DNA of 64,000 nucleotides from Aurantiacibacter rhizosphaerae (GTDB lineage Bacteria; Pseudomonadota; Alphaproteobacteria; Sphingomonadales; Sphingomonadaceae). The position numbers were made by a program, and so were the translations under genes. Shown one piece after another: positions 56,386 through 64,000 of this stretch. Location: contig NZ_WUBR01000001.1 of NCBI RefSeq assembly GCF_009807005.1, forward strand, positions 1,534,142-1,598,141, read 5' to 3'. Under the pieces are notes generated by a model, which had not been told where the DNA came from, ran no database searches, and worked only from the letters and a program-made list of their open reading frames with translations. How positions within the stretch are numbered: position 1 is the first letter of the stretch; each line of letters starts with the position of its first letter.

Positions 56386-57296
56386 GCTTTACCCCCGCCG
56401 AAATCCCGCTTCAGAGTGGGAAGACCGCCATCGTCACTGGATCCAACACCGGCATCGGCTTTGCCATTGCCGAAACGCTGGCCGCCAAGGGCGCGCGCGT
56501 GCTGCTGGCCTGCCGTGACGGGGACAAGGCGGCAGAGGCGATCCGCAAGATCGAGGGCGGGAAGGAGCAGGGCGGCGAGGTTGAATATTTGCATTTGGAC
56601 CTCGCCAATATCGCCAGCGTGCGCGAGGCGGCTGAAGCGGCCATGAAGGAAAAGCGCATCGATCTGCTGATTAACAATGCAGGCGTGATGATGCCGCCGT
56701 TCTCCACAGCCACTGCCGGGTGCGAGCTGCAATTCGCAGTCAACCACCTTGGCCATTTTGCCTTCACGTCGCTGCTGCTGGACAAGCTGGAGGAGCACAA
56801 TGGCGCGCGCGTCGTGATGCAATCCAGCCTGGCGCACAGGCGGGCGGACATCGATTTTGACAATCTCGACGGCAGCAAGGGCTATGACAAGAGCGAGTTC
56901 TATTCCCAGAGCAAGCTTGCCAATCTGCTGTTCGCCAATGAACTCAACCGCCGCCTGCGCGCCAAGGGATCGGAAACGATCGCGCTTGCCTGCCACCCCG
57001 GCATCGCTGCGACGGAACTGATGCGCCATATCAAGGGGGAGAAGATCTTCTCCAGCATCGTGGGCACCGTGCTGAACGATTCCGACCAAGGCGCCTTGCC
57101 CGCATTACAGGCAGCCACCGATCCCGCTGCGCAGGGCGGCGATTATTACGGCCCCTACGGCCTGATGGAAGTGCGCGGCAGCGCATCCGGTCGCGGCGTG
57201 CAGACCAAGCGCGCGCGGGACAAGGAACTGGCGAAAAGGCTGTGGGACAAGTCGATCGAACTGACCGGCGTCGATCCCGGCCTTCCTCCCGCGTAA
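56382..57296 (+). CDS. Short-chain dehydrogenase/reductase
   Basis: A 304-residue classical SDR with TGSNTGIG cofactor loop, NNAGVM, catalytic Ser in VVMQSSLAHR and Tyr-x3-Lys in FYSQSKLANLLFANEL. The retinol-dehydrogenase-like length and C-terminal GDYYGPYGLMEVRG are typical of an oxidoreductase of unknown substrate. Coupled to rnhB by four-base overlap. Confidence 0.92.
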   Translation: MSFTPAEIPLQSGKTAIVTGSNTGIGFAIAETLAAKGARVLLACRDGDKAAEAIRKIEGGKEQGGEVEYLHLDLANIASVREAAEAAMKEKRIDLLINNAGVMMPPFSTATAGCELQFAVNHLGHFAFTSLLLDKLEEHNGARVVMQSSLAHRRADIDFDNLDGSKGYDKSEFYSQSKLANLLFANELNRRLRAKGSETIALACHPGIAATELMRHIKGEKIFSSIVGTVLNDSDQGALPALQAATDPAAQGGDYYGPYGLMEVRGSASGRGVQTKRARDKELAKRLWDKSIELTGVDPGLPPA

Positions 57297-57400
57297 ATTG
57301 GCACCTGCCCGGGCGAGGGCTCTGACAGTCCGCTCGGACCTGCTCCGATCGGCGTCAACGCCATCGTGAAACACTCTGTTTGCTTGCAAATCGGCAAGGC

Positions 57401-57542
57401 GAGTCTTTGCGGTCACACCCCATGATGTCGAGTCTCGCCTGCCGCGGCGAACTCCACATCTTGTGCCGGACTCCTTTCGTTCCGCGTTGAAGCCGTTGAA
57501 CTGCGACCAAATTGCCGCTTGACCCACGGACTCCGAGGACTC
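57401..57542. promoter_or_regulatory. Cluster of five GANTC sites upstream of ccrM
   Basis: GAGTC at 57401-57405 and 57430-57434 and GACTC at 57469-57473, 57529-57533 and 57538-57542. GANTC is the CcrM target. Five in 142 bases is well above the roughly one per 256 bases expected by chance, and Caulobacter ccrM carries GANTC sites in its leader for methylation feedback. The whole region 57297-57576 is otherwise free of genes. Confidence 0.7.
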
Positions 57543-57558
57543 AAACCCCTGTGGATAA

Positions 57559-58722
<1,164 letters not shown>

Positions 58723-58992
58723 GATTTCCTACTGCGCGGGAGCGGAGCAAGTGGCAGGGCATGACCCTGTCGTCCTCGAAAAACATGCGCTGTCTCCCCA
58801 CCGCTGGCAGCGCGCCACTTTTTCGCTCCAGTACAGTGTTCCATGTGTTCCACATTAGATGGATCTGGCGCAGCGGTGGCGGGCACAAAGCCGCTTTCGC
58901 CATTGCGGCAAACCCGGCAAACTTGCACATCCCGAACAAGCGCGATCCGCGATGGATTGCCAAGCACCGCTCGCCAAGACGAGGATCGTTGA
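58723..58992. other. Gene-free interval between ccrM and folP
   Basis: This 270-base interval holds no credible gene, clear hairpin terminator, or RNA gene that I could recognise. Small open frames on both strands lack conserved features and appropriate starts. The only notable item is a near tandem repeat TGTTCCATGTGTTCCA around 58840. Confidence 0.5.
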
Positions 58993-60105
58993 ATGCCTGA
59001 CCAGATCTACATCCAGCCGCTTACCACCGTACCCGGACCGCAAAGCGTTGAGGGAGAGGCCGTGCGGCTGGCTGGCGGCATGGTCTATGCGCGCGAATTT
59101 GCAGTGATGCTGCGGCGCGATGGCAGGGTAATCGAACGCCATATCGCCACCAAATCCACCATTGACGATGTGCTGGCCGCCATGCCGGAAGAGTTGGGCG
59201 CGGAAGCGGAACTGCAATGGTCCAACCTGCGCATGGCGCATACGCCGCTGGAGTTGGGCAGCCGCACCGTTCGGCTCGACATGCCGCAGGTTATGGGCAT
59301 TCTTAACGTGACGCCCGATAGCTTCAGCGACGGTGGGGAGTTCATGGACAATCCCGAAGCCATGCAATCCCAAGCCGCCGCCATGAACGAAGCCGGTGCG
59401 GCGATCATCGACATCGGCGGCGAAAGCACGCGACCCGGTGCGAAAGATGTGTGGGAGGGCGAGGAGATAAAGCGCGTCCAGCCCGCCATAGAATATTGCG
59501 TAGGCATGGGCGCCGCCGTCAGTGTGGATACCCGCCGCCCGGCCGTGATGGAGGCCGCGCTGCAATCCGGCGCGCATATCATCAACGATGTATCAGCCTT
59601 GCGCTATGACCCGCGCAGCCTTGAATTCGCGGCCAGTTCCGGCGCGCCGGTGATCCTGATGCACGCACCCGGCAACGGTGAAAACCTGCACGCAGACGGT
59701 GACTATGGCCATGTGGTGTTCGACGTGTTCGATTTTCTGAAAGATCAGCGCGACCGGGCGATTGCGGCCGGCATTGCGCGGGAGAAGATCGTACTCGATC
59801 CCGGCATCGGCTTTGGCAAGTCGATGGCCGATAATCTGGCGCTGCTGAACGCCCTGCCGCTGTTTCACGCGCTGGGGCAGCCGCTGCTGCTGGGCGCCAG
59901 TCGCAAGCGGATGATCGGCGCGCTTTCCAATGAAGCGCCCGCGGACAAGCGGCTGGGTGGTTCACTGGCAATCGCGCAACTTGGCATGAACGCGGGCGTG
60001 CAAATGCTGAGAGTGCACGATGTGTTCGAAACGGTGCAGGCCCGCAATGTGTGGCGCGGGCTGCGCGATGCGGCGCTTACGGATTTCGCGATGTTAGCGG
60101 AATAG
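58993..60105 (+). CDS. folP: Dihydropteroate synthase with N-terminal extension
   Basis: FolP condenses pABA with dihydropterin pyrophosphate in folate synthesis. The catalytic TIM barrel starts at about residue 98: GILNVTPDSFSDGG, DIGGESTRPGA, VDTRRPAVMEAAL, DPGIGFGKSMADN and ASRKRMI. The preceding 95 residues are extra relative to E. coli FolP (282 residues) and are typical of alphaproteobacterial proteins; they lack an obvious pathway enzyme. ATG start. Confidence 0.94.
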   Translation: MPDQIYIQPLTTVPGPQSVEGEAVRLAGGMVYAREFAVMLRRDGRVIERHIATKSTIDDVLAAMPEELGAEAELQWSNLRMAHTPLELGSRTVRLDMPQVMGILNVTPDSFSDGGEFMDNPEAMQSQAAAMNEAGAAIIDIGGESTRPGAKDVWEGEEIKRVQPAIEYCVGMGAAVSVDTRRPAVMEAALQSGAHIINDVSALRYDPRSLEFAASSGAPVILMHAPGNGENLHADGDYGHVVFDVFDFLKDQRDRAIAAGIAREKIVLDPGIGFGKSMADNLALLNALPLFHALGQPLLLGASRKRMIGALSNEAPADKRLGGSLAIAQLGMNAGVQMLRVHDVFETVQARNVWRGLRDAALTDFAMLAE

Positions 60106-60132
60106 GGTTGGCGGATTAGGTCGCGCGGGGAC

Positions 60133-60747
60133 TCAGTCTTCGGGAAAGCGCAGGCTCTCGCGCACGTCTTTCAACGCCTCTGCCGCATTGGAAACGGTGC
60201 CCTGATTTCGCTCCATCATCAACAGGGTACGGGACTCCACGGGCAGGAAAGTATAGCGCAACTTGCTGCCGTTGCGGGTCGTATCAAGGGCGAAGCCGGA
60301 TCGTCCTGCCATCTCTACGGCCTCGATCCGCATGTCCTCGGTAAGATTATCGATCAGGGCTTCACCGTAATGCTCCACGGGCCGCTCCAGGAAAGCGAGC
60401 GCGAAGCCGACTTCCTGTTCGGCAGTGCACTTCGCGTCGCCATCGGGCCGGGTATAGGAGCAGTCCCTCTCCCCCAGCTTGTCCACCAGGTCGACCGGCA
60501 GGAACTTCACCGCGAACTCCGTCTCTTCAAAAGTCGGCGGCAGCGGCAGACGAATTTCGGCCCGCGTCAGCACAGATGTATCGTAGGAATAGGCAACGGG
60601 CCCGATGGTACCGGCCGCGATAGGGGAGGTTGCCTGGTCTTCAGGAACGAGAGTCGCAATTTCGCTGTCGTTCTCGGAGCTTTCTCCGGAACAGGCACCG
60701 ATCCCCGCCACAAGGGCTAACAGGACTGCTGCGCGACCTACGTACAT
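60133..60747 (-). CDS. Lipoprotein of unknown function
   Basis: A 204-residue protein with a lipoprotein signal (LLALVAGIGAC, Cys19), then an acidic Ser-rich linker and a beta-rich domain (LPPTFEETEFAVKFLPVDLVDKLG). Two later Cys (DCSYTRPDGDAKC) could form a disulfide. Function unknown. Convergent with folP. Confidence 0.7.
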   Translation of the reverse strand: MYVGRAAVLLALVAGIGACSGESSENDSEIATLVPEDQATSPIAAGTIGPVAYSYDTSVLTRAEIRLPLPPTFEETEFAVKFLPVDLVDKLGERDCSYTRPDGDAKCTAEQEVGFALAFLERPVEHYGEALIDNLTEDMRIEAVEMAGRSGFALDTTRNGSKLRYTFLPVESRTLLMMERNQGTVSNAAEALKDVRESLRFPED

Positions 60748-60870
60748 ATAAGGAGAGCGGCCAAGTTGCAGAGTTGTTCCAAGACAAGGAGCAAAGAGTT
60801 TCCTACCCTTCGCACCATGTCCGAAAGATGAAACTACACCTGTTTCTCAAGCTTACTGAAGCTGCACTGC

Positions 60871-62292
60871 TTACGCCGCGTTATCGATGCCCAGGTCACT
60901 GAGCTTGCGATAAAGGGTGGAGCGTCCGATACCCAGTCGGCGGGCCACCTCCGTCATGCGTCCACGATAGTGGCCGATGGCCAGGCGGATGACATCCGCC
61001 TCGATCTCTTCCAGCGGTCGCAGATTGCCGTCCTTGGCGTAAAGCTGCACGCCGGCGCTTTCGCGCACCGGACCATTGCGGACAGGCTCGCTGTCACCGA
61101 TGATCTCTCGCAACTGCGGGAAATCCTCTGCGGTCAGCGCGTCACCTTCGCTGAACACCGCTGCGCGGAAAAGCACGGCCTGCAATTGGCGGACATTGCC
61201 CGGCCAATCGAAGGCGCCAAGCAGGCGCAGCGCATCCGAGGTGATGCCAAGCGGGCGCAATCCGGGCTGCTGGCCGATTTGATAAAGGAAATAGCGGGTC
61301 AGCGATCCGATATCGCGGTCGCGCTCTCGCAAGGGCGGCAATTCTATCGCGGTTCGAGACAGCAATTCCAGCAGTTCGGCGCGAAAATGGCCTGTTGAAA
61401 CCATGTCAGCCAGGGGCAAGTTGCTGGCCGCAATCACGCGCACATCGACCTTGAAACCATATTGCGCGCCCAGCGGCTTCACGCTGCCGCTTTCCAGCAC
61501 GCTGACAAGCCGATCCTGCACATCGAGCGAAAGCCGATCGATCTCGTCCAGCACCAGCGTGCCGCCATCGCATTGCTGGAAGGCGCCGGCCTGCTGATCG
61601 AAGGCACCGGGAAAGGCGCCTTTCTCATGGCCGAACAATTGCGATTCCAGGCTGTTGGCGGAGACGCCGGCAATGTGGATCATGCGAAATGCGGTCTTCG
61701 CCCTAGGCGATGCTGCATGCATCGCACGCACCAGCATTTCCTTGCCGGTTCCGCTCTCGCCTTCGATCAGCACATGGCCGTGGCCACGCGCCGCCTTGGC
61801 GGCTTTTGCCAGTGCGTCACGAAATGGCGGCGCCGTGCCCACCATGGAATCGAAATCGAGCTGTGCGGGCATCTTTTCCGACAGCGGCGTAAGCTCGTCC
61901 TGCGGCCTTTCGCGCGTGGTGGTGTTGCGCAGGGCCTGCATCATCCTGTCGGGGGAGACAGGCTTGACCAGATAATCCGCCGCGCCCGCGCGCATGGCCT
62001 CTACTGCCAATTGCGGGCTGGTGCTGTTGGTCAGCATCAGGATCGGCAGGGCCGGGCGGCGATCCTTGAATTCGGCCACCAGTTCGCAGGCGCGATCTCC
62101 GGGAACGCTGTGATCTAGGATGATGGCGGAAAGCTGCATGCCCTCGCGCGTGCCCAGCGTGGCAATTGCAGTCTCGTAATCATCGACAACAATCGTGCGC
62201 CACCCTTCGCGGCCCGCGAGTGCGCTGACGAGCCGACACTGTGCCGGATCGTTGTCGATAAGCATCAGCAACCGCTGTTCGGCCTCTAACAT
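60871..62292 (-). CDS. NtrC-like AAA+ response regulator with degenerate GAFTGA
   Basis: A 473-residue regulator: receiver with acidic DND, phospho-Asp60 (IILDHSVP) and Lys110; AAA+ domain with Walker A EGESGTGKE (177-185) and Walker B GGTLVLDEI (243-251), and GNVRQL; Fis-type HTH (MTEVARRLGIGRSTLYRKL). The sigma54-contact loop reads GAFPGA (225-230) instead of GAFTGA, and the NCAAL motif is replaced by IHIAGV. That may prevent sigma54 activation. No kinase gene is adjacent. Confidence 0.9.
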   Translation of the reverse strand: MLEAEQRLLMLIDNDPAQCRLVSALAGREGWRTIVVDDYETAIATLGTREGMQLSAIILDHSVPGDRACELVAEFKDRRPALPILMLTNSTSPQLAVEAMRAGAADYLVKPVSPDRMMQALRNTTTRERPQDELTPLSEKMPAQLDFDSMVGTAPPFRDALAKAAKAARGHGHVLIEGESGTGKEMLVRAMHAASPRAKTAFRMIHIAGVSANSLESQLFGHEKGAFPGAFDQQAGAFQQCDGGTLVLDEIDRLSLDVQDRLVSVLESGSVKPLGAQYGFKVDVRVIAASNLPLADMVSTGHFRAELLELLSRTAIELPPLRERDRDIGSLTRYFLYQIGQQPGLRPLGITSDALRLLGAFDWPGNVRQLQAVLFRAAVFSEGDALTAEDFPQLREIIGDSEPVRNGPVRESAGVQLYAKDGNLRPLEEIEADVIRLAIGHYRGRMTEVARRLGIGRSTLYRKLSDLGIDNAA

Positions 62293-62462
62293 GCACTAAA
62301 TATCCCTGGCCCCGGTAAAATCCGGTTGTCTGGCAATCGAGATAACAAGGCGAGGTAAAGAGGCGATTAAGGCCAATAATCCACGTTTGTGGTCTTGAGC
62401 AGCGGAGCAAGCGGCTATAGGGCTGTCCGCAACAACCAGACCCCAAAGGGAAGACTATTAAA

Positions 62463-62591
62463 ATGAGCAATCCGCATCCGCATGACATAAAGGCAGCCAA
62501 AAGCACTTACGACAGCTTTATCGGCATGTTGAAATGGTCAGTTCCGCTGATTGCGCTGATCGCACTCTTCGTCGTCATCCTGATCGCTTGA
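62463..62591 (+). CDS. aa3-type cytochrome c oxidase subunit IV-like small protein
   Basis: A 42-residue protein MSNPHPHDIKAAKSTYDSF...VPLIALIALFVVILIA with one C-terminal TM helix. It matches the bacterial aa3-oxidase subunit IV family (COX4_pro_2), commonly found just upstream of pntA in alphaproteobacteria. GGGAAG upstream serves as the ribosome-binding site. pntA begins 16 bases after the stop, so it leads the pnt operon. Confidence 0.85.
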   Translation: MSNPHPHDIKAAKSTYDSFIGMLKWSVPLIALIALFVVILIA

Positions 62592-62607
62592 TTTGACGGG
62601 CGGGGGA

Positions 62608-63726
62608 ATGAAGATTGCTGTCCTGAAGGAGCGTGCAGCCGGGGAAACCCGCGTGGCTGCCACGCCCGAAACAGTCAAGAAGCTCTCCGGTTTGGGGGCA
62701 TCTGTGGCCATAGAGGAAGGCGCTGGCGAAGCTGCCGCCATCTCCGATGCAGCCTATGTTGAAGCAGGGGCCGAAGTTTGCCCTGCCGCCAAGGCCGTTG
62801 CCGATGCCGACATCGTGATGGGCATCAATGCCCCCGATGTGATGGCGCTGGCAGGTGCAAAGCCGGGCGCGTGGGTTGCTGCCACGTTCGATCCTTTCGG
62901 ACAGCGCGAGCGGGTGGATGCCTATGCCAAGGGCGGTTTCGAAGCCTTGGCCATGGAATTCATGCCGCGCATCACCCGTGCGCAGAGCATGGACGTTCTC
63001 TCCAGCCAGTCCAACCTTGCAGGTTACAAGGCCGTGATGGCAGCGGCCAACCAGTTCGGCCGTGCCTTTCCCATGATGATGACGGCGGCAGGCACAGTGT
63101 CTGCGGCCAAGGTGTTCATCATGGGCGTGGGCGTTGCGGGCCTTCAGGCGATTGCCACGGCAAAGCGGCTGGGCGCGCAGGTTTCTGCAACCGACGTTCG
63201 CCCGGAAACGGCCGAACAGATCAAAAGCCTGGGCGGCAAGCCCGTGTTCGCAGAAGGTCTGGAAGCATCGGGCGAAGGCGGTTACGCCGCTGAGCTGACG
63301 GATGAGCAGAAGGCCGCGCAGGCCGAAATGGTTTCCGCCCATATCGCCAAGCAGGATATCGTGATTACCACCGCGCTGATCCCCGGACGCGCCGCGCCGC
63401 GCCTGGTATCGGACGCGCAAATCGCCACCATGAAGCAAGGCAGCGTGATCTTTGATCTCGCCGTGGCGCAGGGCGGCAATGTGGAAGGCAGTGTGGCCGA
63501 TCAGGTGATCGAGAAGCACGGCGTTTCCATCATGGGCTTTTCCAATACGCCGGCACATCTGGCCGCTGATTCCAGCGCCCTGTTCAGCCGCAATCTGTTC
63601 AACTTCCTCAGCGCCTTCTGGGACAAGGATCAGAACAAGCCGGTGTTGGATGAAGAGATCGGCGATGCCATCCGGCTCACCAAGGGCGGCGAAGTTGTGA
63701 ACCAGCGTCTTAGCGCCGCGTCGTGA
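62608..63726 (+). CDS. pntAA: NAD(P) transhydrogenase subunit alpha part 1
   Basis: The 372-residue soluble domain I of proton-translocating transhydrogenase, which binds NAD(H). Signatures: MKIAVLKERAAGETRVAATPETV, LSSQSNLAGYKAV, the Rossmann VFIMGVGVAGLQAIATAKRLGAQVSATDVRPE (in pieces) and DLAVAQGGNVEGS. It is split from the membrane part, as in Rhodospirillum and sphingomonads. Start MKIAVLKE; five upstream codons overlap the coxIV end. Confidence 0.95.
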   Translation: MKIAVLKERAAGETRVAATPETVKKLSGLGASVAIEEGAGEAAAISDAAYVEAGAEVCPAAKAVADADIVMGINAPDVMALAGAKPGAWVAATFDPFGQRERVDAYAKGGFEALAMEFMPRITRAQSMDVLSSQSNLAGYKAVMAAANQFGRAFPMMMTAAGTVSAAKVFIMGVGVAGLQAIATAKRLGAQVSATDVRPETAEQIKSLGGKPVFAEGLEASGEGGYAAELTDEQKAAQAEMVSAHIAKQDIVITTALIPGRAAPRLVSDAQIATMKQGSVIFDLAVAQGGNVEGSVADQVIEKHGVSIMGFSNTPAHLAADSSALFSRNLFNFLSAFWDKDQNKPVLDEEIGDAIRLTKGGEVVNQRLSAAS

Positions 63727-63851
63727 AGAGCAAGAGCATCGTGGTGATCTTCGTCATCGTGCTCATCCTAGCGGCGATCATCGCATATGTCGGTGGCAAG
63801 AATCTTGGCCGCTGGATGACTTCGACCGAGAGCGCTGAAGGGGGCGCCTGA
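63723..63851 (+). CDS. Small membrane protein between pntAA and pntAB
   Basis: A 42-residue protein (GTG start overlapping the pntAA stop) [25 protein letters not shown]... with a single TM helix and a short charged tail ESAEGGA. The stop is one base before the next ATG. The tight overlaps imply a translated gene. Family not recognised. Confidence 0.6.
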   Translation: MKSKSIVVIFVIVLILAAIIAYVGGKNLGRWMTSTESAEGGA

Positions 63852-63852
63852 A

Positions 63853-64000
63853 ATGGATTTCATATCAATTCTATCGATCTTCGTGCTGGCATGTTTCGTC
63901 GGCTATTACGTGGTGTGGTCTGTCACGCCTGCGCTGCACACGCCGCTGATGGCGGTGACGAACGCTATTTCATCGGTGATCATCGTGGGTGGCCTGATCG
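63853..64000 (+). CDS. pntAB: NAD(P) transhydrogenase subunit alpha part 2, cut by window edge
   Basis: The first 49 residues ([47 protein letters not shown]) match the membrane domain of split PntA, with the conserved [16 protein letters not shown]. The gene runs past the right edge and pntB should follow. Its role is to form the proton channel with PntB. Confidence 0.93.
   Translation, partial: MDFISILSIFVLACFVGYYVVWSVTPALHTPLMAVTNAISSVIIVGGLI

Noticed and set aside
62395..62421. TTGAGC-TATAGG promoter for the coxIV-pnt operon
   Set aside because: Spacer is 15 bases and both hexamers deviate from consensus, so evidence is too weak to list as a feature.

Overview
The window looks like a stretch of conserved chromosome from a GC-rich alphaproteobacterium, most likely Sphingomonadales (Erythrobacteraceae or Sphingomonadaceae type). 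The inference rests on gene content and order: a chvI-chvG-hprK-rapZ-EIIA-HPr run divergent from pckA, a CcrM-type GANTC methyltransferase, a split three-part transhydrogenase (pnt) preceded by a tiny aa3-oxidase subunit IV, short-form HisG, CobS, and a TonB-family protein. No rRNA, tRNA, insertion sequence, prophage or CRISPR array was recognised. The DNA is densely coding, with many start/stop overlaps (ATGA, GTGA, TGATG) indicating translationally coupled operons.

Layout: (1) 1-6.4 kb, mostly minus strand: a GNAT/CelD-like protein cut by the left edge, the proton pyrophosphatase hppA, thiL-nusB, and hisG-hisD. (2) 6.4-14.7 kb: a DUF2332 protein, an epoxide-hydrolase-like enzyme with an FKBP isomerase, pirin, bolA-GST, a J-domain protein, and a four-gene minus-strand operon (DUF1428, SRPBCC, GST, MpaB/DUF2236) divergent from an HxlR-type regulator with a probable operator touching its start codon. 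(3) 14.8-24.8 kb: cobS, a GGDEF-EAL protein, a class A PBP, an MDR oxidoreductase, then fmt-truA (minus) divergent from recR-def-small membrane protein. (4) 24.8-31.4 kb: a 14-cysteine copper-binding-type protein behind a catalase, formate-tetrahydrofolate ligase, rmuC, and two lipoproteins. (5) 31.4-38.6 kb: the regulatory-PTS/ChvGI cluster and pckA. (6) 38.6-47.7 kb: DUF937-like protein, deacetylase-like protein, DUF885 peptidase-like lipoprotein, TonB-family protein, hydrolase, and a tandem pair of cysteine desulfurases translationally linked to an adrenodoxin-type ferredoxin, followed by two unknown genes. (7) 47.7-57.3 kb: PfpI-like protein, parC, a secreted PRC-barrel-like protein, cca-nudix-DUF1285-GNAT, and a PQQ-type sugar dehydrogenase that starts head-to-head with rnhB-SDR. 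(8) 57.3-64 kb: ccrM with a cluster of GANTC sites in its leader, folP, a lipoprotein, an NtrC-like regulator with a degenerate GAFTGA loop, and the start of the coxIV-pnt operon, cut by the right edge.

Most genes are housekeeping and I found no obvious new defence or mobile system. The observations most worth checking are an apparent AUC start codon on the ferredoxin, the GANTC cluster before ccrM, the GAFPGA enhancer-binding protein, the two divergent genes whose ATG codons share bases, the paired cysteine desulfurases, and the catalase-copper protein pairing.
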